A stretch of 64,000 bases of DNA from Streptomyces sp. TSRI0107 (GTDB lineage Bacteria > Actinomycetota > Actinomycetes > Streptomycetales > Streptomycetaceae), in contig NZ_LIVZ01000005.1 in assembly GCF_001905845.1 (NCBI RefSeq), positions 124,001-188,000 of the forward strand. The letters are read 5' to 3'. Below the pieces are notes generated by a model, which was not told the origin of the DNA, ran no database searches, and worked only from the letters and a program-made list of their open reading frames with translations. Position 1 is the stretch's first letter, and each line of letters opens with the position of its first letter. The translations under genes were made by a program, and so were the position numbers. This document shows, piece by piece, positions 9,018-17,737 of this stretch.

Positions 9018-10124
9018 ATGCCGACCTTCGACGTGTACGTCACCCCACCGGAAGACCCCCACTGGCCGGTCCCCGCCACCGGTGCCGCCCGCTTCGACTG
9101 GGAGTACGACGACGGACGGGACCGTCTGCTCGCCCTCTACCAGAAGGGCAAGGACAAGCAGTGGGACGGCGCCAAACGCATCGACTGGGACCTGGAGGTC
9201 GACCCCCACGACCCCCTCGGCACCCCCGACGAGGCACTCGCCCTGTACGGCACCAAGTACTGGGCGAAACTCACCGACAAGGACCGGGCGGAGTTACGCA
9301 GGCACTACGCCTCCTGGCAGTTCAGCCAGTTCCTGCACGGCGAACAGGGCGCGATGATCTGCGCCGCGCGGATCGTCGAGTCCGTCCCCGACCTCGACGC
9401 CAAGTTCTACTCGGCGACCCAGACCATGGACGAGGCCAGGCACGCCGAGATCTACGGCCGCTTCCTGCACGAGAAGATAGGCCTGCTCTACCCGATCAAC
9501 GACAACCTCCAGTCCCTCCTCGGCGACACCCTGCGCGACAGCCGCTGGGACATGCCCTACCTCGGCATGCAGGTGCTGATCGAGGGCCTGGCACTGGCGG
9601 CCTTCGGCATGATCAGGGACTCCACGAACAAGCCGCTGCCCAAGCAGATCCTCGCGTACGTCATGCAGGACGAGGCCCGGCACGTGGCCTTCGGCCGCAT
9701 GGCCCTGCGCGACTACTACAAGCAGCTCACCGACGCCGAACTGCGCGAACGCGAGGAGTTCGTCATCGAGGGCTGCTACCTCATGCGCGACCGCCTGCGC
9801 GGCGTCGAGGTCCTGGAGAACTTCGGCGTCCCGGCGGCGGAGGCGGCGGAGTACAGCGAGCACACCGAGTTCCTCGCCGTGTTCCGCAAACTCCTCTTCA
9901 GCCGCATCGTCCCCTGCGTCAAGGACATCGGCCTGTGGGGCAAACGCCTCCAGCAGGCCTACGTCGACATGGGCGTGCTCGAACTGGGCGACTCCAACCT
10001 CGACCTCCTCATGTCCCAGGACGAGGAGATCGCCGAGAAGCTGGACGCGGAACGGTTCGCGGCGGAGGAGCGGGAGCGGGTGGCGGAGGTGACGGAAGCG
10101 ATCGAGCGGGGCGCCGAGAGCTGA
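9018..10124 (+). CDS. Ferritin-like diiron oxygenase family protein
   Basis: This 368-residue ferritin-like protein has diiron signatures at SATQTMDEARHAEIYGRF (about residues 132-149) and YVMQDEARHVAFGRMAL (about 215-231), the spacing seen in acyl-desaturase/ribonucleotide-reductase-like diiron proteins. It is rich in helices with a charged C-terminal tail. The ATG at 9018 (MPTFDVYVTPP) is preferred; an upstream TTG would add 13 residues without a ribosome site. The gene contains one rare TTA leucine codon (9294-9296), so in Streptomyces it would need the bldA tRNA and would probably be translated late in growth. It is divergent from the AurF-like gene. Confidence 0.75.
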   Translation: MPTFDVYVTPPEDPHWPVPATGAARFDWEYDDGRDRLLALYQKGKDKQWDGAKRIDWDLEVDPHDPLGTPDEALALYGTKYWAKLTDKDRAELRRHYASWQFSQFLHGEQGAMICAARIVESVPDLDAKFYSATQTMDEARHAEIYGRFLHEKIGLLYPINDNLQSLLGDTLRDSRWDMPYLGMQVLIEGLALAAFGMIRDSTNKPLPKQILAYVMQDEARHVAFGRMALRDYYKQLTDAELREREEFVIEGCYLMRDRLRGVEVLENFGVPAAEAAEYSEHTEFLAVFRKLLFSRIVPCVKDIGLWGKRLQQAYVDMGVLELGDSNLDLLMSQDEEIAEKLDAERFAAEERERVAEVTEAIERGAES

Positions 10125-10148
10125 CGGACCCGCCCCGGAGGCGGTGTC

Positions 10149-11606
10149 TCAGGAATCGAGCACCGCCTCCATCACCGCCCTCGCGATCGGCGCCGCCACC
10201 CCGCCCCCGGTGATCTCGCCCCGGTTGGCGTTCGCGTCCTCCACCACCACGGCGACCGCGACCCGCGGCTCCAGGTCGCGGTCGCCCTGCGCCCAGGAGA
10301 CGAACCAGGCGTACGGGGTGCCGGAGTTGCCGATGCCGTGCTGGGCGGTGCCCGTCTTGCCGCCGACCATCGCGCCGGGGATCGCCGCGTTGGTGCCGGT
10401 GCCCTCCTCGACCACGTTCCGCATCAGCTCCCGCATCCGGACGGCGGTCGCGGGGTGCATCGCCTGACGGACCGGGCGGGGCCCGAACGCGGCCACGGTC
10501 GCGCCGGCCGCCGTCGTGGTGCGCTCCACCAGGTACGGCTCCCGCACCTGCCCGCCGTTGGCCACGGCCGCCGCCACCATCGCCATCTGCAGCGGTGTCG
10601 CGCGGGTGTTGTACTGGCCGATCGACGACAGCGCCAGCTGCGCCCGGTCGACCGTGCTGTCGAAGGTGCTCCGGGAGACCGCGTAGGGGATCCGCAGACC
10701 GGTGTCGTTGAAGCCGAACGCCTCCGCCGTGGCCGCCATGTCCTCGGCCCCGACGTCCACGCCCAGCTTGGCGAACACCGTGTTGCACGACCACTCGAAC
10801 GCCACCCGCAGCGAGGCGTCCTCGCAGCTGTCGCTCTCGTTGGCCAGGCGCGTCCGGGTACCCGGAAGGGTGTAGGGCGCGGGGGAGTCGGTCGGCTCGT
10901 CCAGGTCGGTGACGACACCCGCGTCGAGCGCCGCCGCCGCGGTGACCACCTTGAAGGTGGAGCCCGGCGGGTACGTCTGCCGGGCCGCCCGGTTCAGCAT
11001 CGGCTTGCTCGGGTCCTCGTTGAGCTGCGCCCAGGACCGTCCCACGGTGGTGGCGTTGCCGGACAGCGACTCGGGGTCGTACGACGGCGTCGACACCAGT
11101 GCCAGGACGCGCCCGGTGGCCGGTTCCAGCGCCGCCACCGCGCCCTTGCGGGTGCCCAGCCCCCCATACGCCGCCTCCTGGGCGGCCGCGTTGAGGGTGG
11201 TGGCCACGTTCCCGCCGGAGTTCCGCGCCCGGGTGAGGTCGTTGATCAGCGGGAACGGCGAGAGCATCGGGTCGGTGCCGGAGAGGATCCCGTCCTCGGC
11301 GTGCTCCAGCAGCGTCGAGCCGTACACCTGGGAGGCGAAGCCGGTGACCGGCGCGTACAGCGGGCCGTCCAGGTAGGTGCGTTCGTAGCGGAGCCGGCCC
11401 CCGGTGTCCTTGGAGCCGGTGATCGGCTCCCCGCCGACCAGGATGTCGCCGCGCGGCTGGCCGTACCGGGCGATGCTCTGGCGGCGGTTGGCGGGGTTGT
11501 CGTCGTAGGCGGGGGCCTGGAGGATCTGGATGCGGCCGGCGTTGAGCAGCAGCGCCATCAGCAGCAGGCCGCAGAAGGCGGCCGCGTGCCGGATGTACCG
11601 GGTCAT
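10149..11606 (-). CDS. Penicillin-binding protein 2, class B transpeptidase
   Basis: This 485-residue class B penicillin-binding protein cross-links peptidoglycan. A short cytoplasmic N-terminus and one membrane anchor (residues 7-24) are followed by a dimerisation segment and the transpeptidase domain. The active-site motifs are STFK (S216), SCN (273-275) and KTGT (417-420). It matches the PbpA type encoded beside an FtsW/RodA glycosyltransferase in actinobacteria. Its ATG overlaps the stop of that upstream partner by 4 nt (ATGA), so the two are co-translated and probably form one polymerase-transpeptidase complex. The role is likely in growth or sporulation septum wall; which one cannot be told from this window. 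Confidence 0.92.
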   Translation of the reverse strand: MTRYIRHAAAFCGLLLMALLLNAGRIQILQAPAYDDNPANRRQSIARYGQPRGDILVGGEPITGSKDTGGRLRYERTYLDGPLYAPVTGFASQVYGSTLLEHAEDGILSGTDPMLSPFPLINDLTRARNSGGNVATTLNAAAQEAAYGGLGTRKGAVAALEPATGRVLALVSTPSYDPESLSGNATTVGRSWAQLNEDPSKPMLNRAARQTYPPGSTFKVVTAAAALDAGVVTDLDEPTDSPAPYTLPGTRTRLANESDSCEDASLRVAFEWSCNTVFAKLGVDVGAEDMAATAEAFGFNDTGLRIPYAVSRSTFDSTVDRAQLALSSIGQYNTRATPLQMAMVAAAVANGGQVREPYLVERTTTAAGATVAAFGPRPVRQAMHPATAVRMRELMRNVVEEGTGTNAAIPGAMVGGKTGTAQHGIGNSGTPYAWFVSWAQGDRDLEPRVAVAVVVEDANANRGEITGGGVAAPIARAVMEAVLDS

Positions 11607-12967
11607 GGGGCCACCTTCCCGTCGTACTGCCGCCGGGCCGCGTGGCTCACCCTGATCAGCAGGGCCACGATCGCCCAGTTGGTGACGACGGAGGAGCCGC
11701 CCTGGGCGAGGAACGGCATCGCCATGCCGGTCAGCGGGATCAGCCCGGTCACCCCGCCCGCGATCACGAACACCTGGAGCGCGACGATCGAGGCGAGGCC
11801 GACCGCGAGCAGCCGCCCGAACGGGTCGCGCAGGGCGAGGCCCGCGCGGTAGCCGCGTTCCACCAGCAGGCCGTAGAGCAGGAAGATCGCGGAGAGTCCG
11901 GCGAGGCCCAGTTCCTCGCCCGCGGTGGCCAGGATGAAGTCCGACTTGGCGGCGAAGCCGATGAGGGTGGAGTGGCCGAGACCGAGGCCGGTGCCCAGCA
12001 CACCGCCGGCCGCGAAGGCGAACAGCGACTGGGCGAGCTGGTTGGGGCCCTGACCGGCGTCGATGCTGGCGAACGGGTGCAGCCAGTCCTCGATCCGGCC
12101 GTGCACATGCGGTTCCATCCGGGCCACCGCGACCGCGCCGAGCACCGCCAGCAGCAGCCCGACGGCGATCCAGCCGGTGCGGCCGGTGGCGACGTAGAGC
12201 ATCACGACGAACAGGCCGAAGAAGAGCAGCGAGGTGCCGAGGTCGCGTTCCAGGACCAGGACCCCGACGCTCACCAGCCAGATCGCCACGATCGGGCCGA
12301 GCACCCGGCCGGTGGGCAGCTGGAGCTTCCAGATCGTGCGGCCCGCGTACGCCAGGGCGTTGCGGTTGGCGGCCAGGTAGGCGGCGAAGAACACGGCCAG
12401 CAGCACCTTCGCGAACTCGCCCGGCTGGATGGAGAACCCGGCGATCCGGATCCAGATGCGGGCGCCGTTCACGGCGGGGAAGAAGATCGGCAGGGTGAGC
12501 AGCGCGAGGGCGGCGGCGACACAGACGTACGCGTACCGCTGGAGGACGCGGTGGTCGCGCAGGGCGAGGACGACCAGGATGAACAGGCCGACGCCCAGCG
12601 TGGACCAGATCAGCTGGGCGGGGGCGGCCCGGTCGGCCGGGGTTTCCAGGTCGAGACGGTAGATCAGCACCAGGCCGAGGCCGTTGAGCAGCACACCGAT
12701 GGGCAGCAGCAGCGGATCGGCGTACGGGGCGCGCAGCCGGACCGCCAGATGGGCGATGAGCGCCAGCACGCCGAGCCCGGCGCCGTAGCCGGCGGCCCCG
12801 GGCGGGACCGTGCCGTGCTTGGCCAGGCCGACGGCGCAGTAGCCGTACACCGGGAGCAGCACGGCCACGACCATGAGGGACAGTTCGACGCCGCGGCGCC
12901 GGGGCAGGCGTACCGCGGGCGCGGGCGCGTCCGCCGCCACGGCGGTTCCGGTTCCGGCCTTCGTCAT
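11603..12967 (-). CDS. FtsW/RodA/SpoVE family glycosyltransferase
   Basis: This 454-residue SEDS-family integral membrane protein has about ten hydrophobic segments, and polymerises lipid II into glycan strands. Family marks include FSIQPGEFAKVLLAVFFAAYLA (near residue 180), the conserved RIEDWLHPF-Q segment (near 290) and the GLIPLTGMAMPFLAQGGSS motif near residue 410. It is the first gene of a two-gene unit with the PBP2 gene and needs that partner for activity. The start gives MTKAGTGTAVAADAPAP; a ribosome site is weak, so the exact start is less certain. The 136 bp upstream show no gene. Confidence 0.92.
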   Translation of the reverse strand: MTKAGTGTAVAADAPAPAVRLPRRRGVELSLMVVAVLLPVYGYCAVGLAKHGTVPPGAAGYGAGLGVLALIAHLAVRLRAPYADPLLLPIGVLLNGLGLVLIYRLDLETPADRAAPAQLIWSTLGVGLFILVVLALRDHRVLQRYAYVCVAAALALLTLPIFFPAVNGARIWIRIAGFSIQPGEFAKVLLAVFFAAYLAANRNALAYAGRTIWKLQLPTGRVLGPIVAIWLVSVGVLVLERDLGTSLLFFGLFVVMLYVATGRTGWIAVGLLLAVLGAVAVARMEPHVHGRIEDWLHPFASIDAGQGPNQLAQSLFAFAAGGVLGTGLGLGHSTLIGFAAKSDFILATAGEELGLAGLSAIFLLYGLLVERGYRAGLALRDPFGRLLAVGLASIVALQVFVIAGGVTGLIPLTGMAMPFLAQGGSSVVTNWAIVALLIRVSHAARRQYDGKVAP

Positions 12968-13103
12968 GTCCGGAACCTACCCAAACAGGGCGTCTTGCTC
13001 GTTGTGTTCCGTCAGCACCAGCGTGGCGCGGGACACGGATGACCTCCCGGAAGGGCGAAGCTGACTGATCGCCACATTAGGAGCGGAACGGACGGGCCGC
13101 CCG

Positions 13104-14375
13104 TCACACTGCGCCATCGGGGAGCACGCCCGCCGCGGACGGCGCCTGAGGCAGCGTCAGCGTCGCCACCGCCCCGCCGTCCGCCGCGTTGCCGAACCCC
13201 AGCCGGGCACCCAGCACCTCCGCCTGCCCCAGCGCGATGGTCAGGCCCAGCCCGTGGCCGCGCGCCCCGCCCTCCGTGCGGAACCGCTGCGGGCCGTGCG
13301 CCACCAGGTACTCCGGATAGCCGTCCCCGTGGTCCCGCACGGTGACGACCGGCCCGTCCACCGTCAGCACCACCGGCGCCCGCCCGTGCCGGTGCGCGTT
13401 CGCGACCAGGTTGCCCAGCACCCGCTCCAGCCGCCGCCGGTCGGTCTCCACCCGCACGTCCCGCACCACCCGCACCTCGGTGTCGGTGCCGGACGCCCGC
13501 ACCACCCGCCGGGCCAGCGCCCCCAGCTCCTCGCCGTCCAGCTCCAGCCGCTCCCGCCCGGTGTCCAGGCGGGAGATCTCCAGCAGGTCCTCGGTCAGCG
13601 TGCGCAGCGCCGCCACCCGGTCACGCACCAGCTCCGTCGGCCGGCCCGGCGGCAGCAGCTCGGCCGCCGCGTGCAGCCCGGTCAGCGGGGTGCGCAGCTC
13701 GTGCGCCACGTCCGCGGTGAACCGCTGCTCGGCCAGCAGCTTGCCCTGCAACGACGCCGCCATGGAGTCCAGCGCGGCCGCCACCACGGCCACCTCGTCC
13801 TGCGGACGGCGTACGTCCTCCGCCCGCCGGTCGTGCACCCGCGCGTCCAGATCACCGGCGCTGATCCGCCGCGCCACCCGCGCCGTGGCGTGCAGCCGCC
13901 GCGTCACCCGGGTCACCGCGAACGCGCCGACCAGCACCGTCGCCCCGATCGCCGGCGCCGACGACCAGACGATCGCCCGGTCCAGGCCGTCGATGGTGCG
14001 GGCCTGCTGCGAGTAGTCGACGGCCACCGCGAGCGCGCGCCCGCCGTCGGCCGGCCCCGCCGCCCACATCGTCGGACGGCCCCGGTCGTCGGCGACCATC
14101 GTGCCGCGCCGCCCGGACACCGCCAGCTCCCGCAGCGGCTCCGGCAGCTCCGCCGGATCCAGGCCGGCACCCGGACGCAGGGGGTCACCCGCCTCGTACG
14201 CGGCCGTGGCGTCCGCCAGCCGGGACAGCGCGAGGTCGCGGGCCTCACCGGCGGTCTGGTGGGTCACCGAGACATGGACGAGGGCACCGAGCATCGCGGC
14301 GAGCGCGCAGCACATCACGGTGATGAACAGCGCCGTCTTCACGGCCAGGGCGCCGGCCCACCGCGGAAGCCTCAT
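13104..14375 (-). CDS. Orphan membrane sensor histidine kinase
   Basis: This 423-residue sensor kinase has TM1 at residues 12-35, an extracytoplasmic domain of about 100 residues, TM2 at 135-155 and a HAMP linker. The HisKA domain has the phospho-acceptor His225 in DVAHELRTP, and the ATPase domain has NLVANAHRHG, RDHGDGY and GHGLGLTIA. The start at 14375 (MRLPRWAG) gives a proper first membrane segment; the open frame upstream only reads the lipoprotein gene's repeats in another phase. The ATG overlaps the stop of the preceding lipoprotein gene (ATGA). No response regulator is adjacent, so its partner lies elsewhere. The coupled lipoprotein probably feeds the extracytoplasmic sensor (inference). 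Confidence 0.88.
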   Translation of the reverse strand: MRLPRWAGALAVKTALFITVMCCALAAMLGALVHVSVTHQTAGEARDLALSRLADATAAYEAGDPLRPGAGLDPAELPEPLRELAVSGRRGTMVADDRGRPTMWAAGPADGGRALAVAVDYSQQARTIDGLDRAIVWSSAPAIGATVLVGAFAVTRVTRRLHATARVARRISAGDLDARVHDRRAEDVRRPQDEVAVVAAALDSMAASLQGKLLAEQRFTADVAHELRTPLTGLHAAAELLPPGRPTELVRDRVAALRTLTEDLLEISRLDTGRERLELDGEELGALARRVVRASGTDTEVRVVRDVRVETDRRRLERVLGNLVANAHRHGRAPVVLTVDGPVVTVRDHGDGYPEYLVAHGPQRFRTEGGARGHGLGLTIALGQAEVLGARLGFGNAADGGAVATLTLPQAPSAAGVLPDGAV

Positions 14376-15184
14376 CGCGGCGCCGCCGAGGGGGAGGGCT
14401 GCGCGGCCGAAGGCGACTTGGAAGGTGACGGCTTCGCCGCCGAGGGCGACGGCTTCGCGGCCGAGGGCGACGGCTTCGCGGCCGAGGGCGACGGCTTCGC
14501 GGCCGAGGATGCGGGCTTGCGCAGCATCTCGTCGTGGGTGAGCAGCATCGTCCGCTGGTCCCGGTCCCAGCTCCACTGGAGCCGGTACTCGTAGCCGTCC
14601 AGCTCCGACGGCGAGCGGATGATCACCGACCGCCCGGCCAGCTCGACCCCGCTGACGGCGTCGTCCCAGGCCATGACCCGCACCAGCCGGTTCTTCTCCG
14701 CGGTGTACACCCGTACGGCGGTCAGCTCGCCGGGCAGCTGCCGGAAGCCCAGCGTCAGGTCGTCGTGCCCGTCGCCGGTCAGATCCCGGTAGTACGGCGT
14801 GAGGACGGGGCACCTGCCGCGCCCCGCGCCCGCCCCGCAGTCCGCCATGCGCGCCCCCGTCTCACGGTACGAGGCGTCGGCGCCCTCGTACTCGTCCGGA
14901 TGCGCGTCGATCTCGGCCCGTACGACCGCCACCGGGTCCACCGCGCGGACGTCCCCGGCGGGCACCCGCAGCCCCTTGACGACCTCCCGCTCCACCTCGC
15001 CGATCTCGTAGGCGGGGCTCGACGCCGGCCGCAGCGTCGGCCACAGCAGGACGGGCCCCTCGGCGGTCGGCGTGGGACCCGCGCTCCGCAACCCGCCGGC
15101 GTCACCGCAGGCCGTCGCGGCCGCACCGGTGACCAGCAGCAGGGCCAGGGCGACGCAGGCGCGGACACGGGCACGGACGGACAC
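14372..15184 (-). CDS. Lipoprotein with repeated AAKPSPS tail
   Basis: This 270-residue secreted protein has a signal segment (VALALLLVTGAAATAC) ending in a lipobox-like ATAC, so it is probably a lipoprotein. The central domain (about residues 45-215) contains a calcium-loop-like DLTGDGHDDLTLGF near 135. The C-terminus consists of AAKPSPS repeats encoded by 21-bp DNA repeats and may span or bind the cell wall. No family is recognised. It is the upstream gene of a unit with the sensor kinase and overlaps it by 4 nt, so a joint sensing role is likely. The repeat number may vary between strains. Confidence 0.75.
   Translation of the reverse strand: MSVRARVRACVALALLLVTGAAATACGDAGGLRSAGPTPTAEGPVLLWPTLRPASSPAYEIGEVEREVVKGLRVPAGDVRAVDPVAVVRAEIDAHPDEYEGADASYRETGARMADCGAGAGRGRCPVLTPYYRDLTGDGHDDLTLGFRQLPGELTAVRVYTAEKNRLVRVMAWDDAVSGVELAGRSVIIRSPSELDGYEYRLQWSWDRDQRTMLLTHDEMLRKPASSAAKPSPSAAKPSPSAAKPSPSAAKPSPSKSPSAAQPSPSAAPR
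14439..14501. repeat. 21-bp tandem repeat, three perfect units
   Basis: Three identical 21-bp units (14439-14459, 14460-14480, 14481-14501), flanked by degenerate copies, encode the AAKPSPS tail of the lipoprotein on the minus strand. The identity at third codon positions points to recent expansion. Confidence 0.9.
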
Positions 15185-15307
15185 GGCACTCCGGTGAGCG
15201 GGGACGGGCAGGACGCGTACACCTTATTCGCGCGGTAGTCCCTTTTTGCGATTCGGTGGATGCGGGTGGATCACTCCGCCCTCGATGCGGGCGCCGGTGG
15301 GCGCGGA

Positions 15308-15874
15308 TCACTCCGTGAGCTCCTCCAGCAGCCGCGCCGTCGGCAGACCCGCCCGCAGGTACTCCACGAACAGCTCGTTGTGCAGCGCCCACGGCGAGCG
15401 GCGGGCCCGGATCAGCCGGATCGCCTCGTCGGCGGAGCGGCCCTGCCGGACCAGGGCGTGCGCCACCACCAGCCCGGACCGGTTGTACCCGTGATAGCAG
15501 CGCACCAGCACCCGTCGCCCCGAGTCCACCGCCTCGCCCGCGGCCTCCGCCAGCCGGATCACGCCCGCCAGCTGCGTGCCGTCCAGCGGGCCGTCCGGGA
15601 TGGGCCAGACCTGGTGCGCCACACCGGGCCCGGGACCGTGTCCGGGCAGCCTCAGCAGCGTCTGGACGAGATCGAACTCGTCCCGCACCACCGCGAACTC
15701 CAGTTGCCCCGAGGAGCCCTTGAACTCGTGCCCGCCCATCCACAGACCGGGCACGACCTCGCTCCACGGGCCGTCCGGAGCCGGTACGTCGGGTCGCCTC
15801 CCCTGGGTACGCAACGGTGCCTCCCCAACCGCCCTCCCAACTCCTCTCCAAGGTAACCGGGTTCTTGCCCGCAC
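15308..15874 (-). CDS. Dual-specificity/tyrosine phosphatase-like protein
   Basis: This 188-residue protein has the cysteine phosphatase signature CYHGYNRSG (C126, R132; C-X5-R) preceded by the RVLV strand, and a WMGG-type N-terminal segment as in eukaryotic-like dual-specificity phosphatases. The usual His before the catalytic Cys is Arg here. It probably dephosphorylates a protein or small phosphate ester in the cytoplasm; the substrate is unknown. The GTG start at 15874 has GGAGGGG 8 nt upstream. It is divergent from the NERD-domain gene with 39 bp between the starts. Confidence 0.8.
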   Translation of the reverse strand: MRARTRLPWRGVGRAVGEAPLRTQGRRPDVPAPDGPWSEVVPGLWMGGHEFKGSSGQLEFAVVRDEFDLVQTLLRLPGHGPGPGVAHQVWPIPDGPLDGTQLAGVIRLAEAAGEAVDSGRRVLVRCYHGYNRSGLVVAHALVRQGRSADEAIRLIRARRSPWALHNELFVEYLRAGLPTARLLEELTE

Positions 15875-15913
15875 AGCACCCCTCCTGTTCCCATGGTCGG
15901 GGGGTGATGGTGC

Positions 15914-16717
15914 ATGAGCAGACTACGCGTCATACCGACCCGGCGACACGGCCGGGACCGGCTCTACGTCTGCCTCCCGGACGGTACGAACGTCGCCTGG
16001 TACGACCGTGACACGGCCCGCGTCAACCTGCTGAGCGAGGACCGCGGAGAGGACGTCCTGGCCGCCCTGCGCCCCTTCGTCACCGGCCCCGTCACCGTCG
16101 GCCCGCCGCCCGTCCCCACCCCCGCCGAACTGGCCCGGCTCAGCCTCCACCCCGACGACGACCTCGCCCCCAACCGCCCCGGCGAGGCCCTCCTCGTCGC
16201 CCTCGACCGCGACCCCGGCCCCGGCCACCGGCTGCGCCCCGACCCCAGGCGCCGGGCCCTGGAGGCCGAGCAGGCGGTGGGGGAGGCGCTGGACGCCCTG
16301 GACGGCGCGGGCTGGCACACCCTGCACTCCGTGCCGCTGCCCGGCGGCCACCGCGTCCACCACCTGCTGATCGGCCCCGGCGGACTGTTCGCCGTCCACA
16401 CCCTGTACGCCCGCAGACAGCGGGTCGTCGTCACCGACCCCATGGTCGCGCTGGGCCGGCGTGAGCCGGTCCCGCTGCTGCGCCGCGTCCGCGCCGACGC
16501 CTCCCGCGCCTCGTACGCCCTCACGGCCGAGGTCCGCCCCGTGCTCGCCCTGGTCGGCCCCGCCCGGGTGAGCCTGCCCGGCCCGGTCCGAGAGGTCCGC
16601 GTCCTCACCGACACCACCGTCGCCACGCTGGGCGGCCTGGGTGGCGTACTCAAACCGGCGGACGTGGAGGCGCTGCACGCGATGGCGCGGGACCGGCAGT
16701 TGTGGAACCGGGTCTGA
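15914..16717 (+). CDS. NERD-domain protein, chromosomal copy
   Basis: This 267-residue protein has a C-terminal nuclease-related (NERD) domain: AEQAVGEALDALDGAGWHTLHSV, then HHLLIGPGGLFAVHT near residue 155. The N-terminal 90 residues (HGRDRLYVCLPDGTNVAWYD, then DDDLAPNRPGEAL) form a separate conserved module. The typical NERD acidic residue in the 'D-hhhxxxG' position reads HHLLIGPGG here, so nuclease activity is doubtful. The same architecture appears in the mobile element at 44645-45499, so the two are paralogues. The ATG is close to the divergent phosphatase start. Confidence 0.75.
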   Translation: MSRLRVIPTRRHGRDRLYVCLPDGTNVAWYDRDTARVNLLSEDRGEDVLAALRPFVTGPVTVGPPPVPTPAELARLSLHPDDDLAPNRPGEALLVALDRDPGPGHRLRPDPRRRALEAEQAVGEALDALDGAGWHTLHSVPLPGGHRVHHLLIGPGGLFAVHTLYARRQRVVVTDPMVALGRREPVPLLRRVRADASRASYALTAEVRPVLALVGPARVSLPGPVREVRVLTDTTVATLGGLGGVLKPADVEALHAMARDRQLWNRV

Positions 16718-16759
16718 GGTCGGTCAGGTCGGTGAGGCCGGTTTCCCAGGCCGGCCGGT

Positions 16760-17641
16760 TCACGGCAGCGGACCCGCGCGCTCCGGATCGAGCAGCGGGG
16801 CCAGCAGATCGCCGTAGTCCTGTACGCGCGGGGCGATGTCCGGCGCCCGGAACGCCAGCTGGGCCGGGTCTCCGCACGCCTCGACCTCCTCCCAGGTCAC
16901 CGGCGCGGACACCCATGGCTCGGCGCGCGCCCGCAGGGTGTACGGCGTCGCCGTGGTCTTGCGGCCGGCGTTCTGGCTCCAGTCGACGAACACCTTGCCC
17001 GGCCGCAGGCTCCGCGTCATCCGGTGGACGACCAGCCGGGGCATCGTCCGCTCCGCCTCGACGGCCAGCGCCTTCGCGTACTCGGACGTCCGTTCGGACG
17101 ATGCCCCCCGCACCGCCGCCAGCAGATGCAGCCCCTTCGACCCGGACGTCTTGGCGTAGGCCTCGATCCCGTCCCCGGCCAGTCGCTCCCGCAGCCACAG
17201 GGCGACCTCGCAGCAGTCCACGACGGTCGCGGGAGCGCCCGGATCCAGGTCGAAGACCAGCCGGTCCGCCTCGTCCGGCGTGCTCGCCAGCCACTGGTGG
17301 GTGTGGAACTCGGCGACCAGGTTCGCCGCCCACATCAGGCTCGGCAGATCCTGCACCAGCACCATCCGCGCGGGCCCCTCCGAGCGCGGCACCTCGGCGG
17401 TCATGACCCAGTCGGGCGTACCGGGCGGCACGTTCTTGGTGAAGAACACCTGTCCGTCCGGCCCGTCCGGGTAGCGCAGGAAGGACACCGGCCGATCGCG
17501 CAGATGGGGCAGCAGGACCTCGGCGGTGGTGGCGTAGTAGTGCAGCACCTCGGCCTTGGTGAAGCCGGACGCCGGGTACAGCACCTTCTCCAGGTTGCTC
17601 AGCGCGAGCCTCCGGCCCTCCACCTCTGTGATCGGCGTCAT
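16760..17641 (-). CDS. LigD-type NHEJ polymerase/primase domain protein
   Basis: This 293-residue stand-alone polymerase domain is of the bacterial non-homologous end-joining ligase D family. It fills or tails broken DNA ends. The catalytic region shows LVFDLDPG (metal-binding Asp pair, near residue 130), KTSGSKGLHLL (near 170) and KVFVDWSQN (near 230). No ligase or phosphoesterase domain is attached, so ligation must come from another protein. The ATG at 17641 starts MTPITEVEGRRL. The gene is divergent from Ku across 96 bp, the normal pairing, and both may share regulation through the inverted repeat there. Confidence 0.9.
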   Translation of the reverse strand: MTPITEVEGRRLALSNLEKVLYPASGFTKAEVLHYYATTAEVLLPHLRDRPVSFLRYPDGPDGQVFFTKNVPPGTPDWVMTAEVPRSEGPARMVLVQDLPSLMWAANLVAEFHTHQWLASTPDEADRLVFDLDPGAPATVVDCCEVALWLRERLAGDGIEAYAKTSGSKGLHLLAAVRGASSERTSEYAKALAVEAERTMPRLVVHRMTRSLRPGKVFVDWSQNAGRKTTATPYTLRARAEPWVSAPVTWEEVEACGDPAQLAFRAPDIAPRVQDYGDLLAPLLDPERAGPLP

Positions 17642-17677
17642 ACGATGAGAATCACACGAAACCGGGTGAAACAGGGT

Positions 17678-17690
17678 GATATCGCATATC
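17678..17690. promoter_or_regulatory. Inverted repeat in LigD/Ku promoter region
   Basis: GATAT-CGC-ATATC is an inverted repeat with 5-bp arms in the AT-richest part of the 96-bp divergent promoter between the polymerase and ku. Direct GGGTGA repeats lie next to it. It could be an operator or two overlapping -10 regions. Confidence 0.35.
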
Positions 17691-17737
17691 CCCTGATCAA
17701 GGACGCTCGCTGGATCGAATGACCGAAAGGTGCCGCA

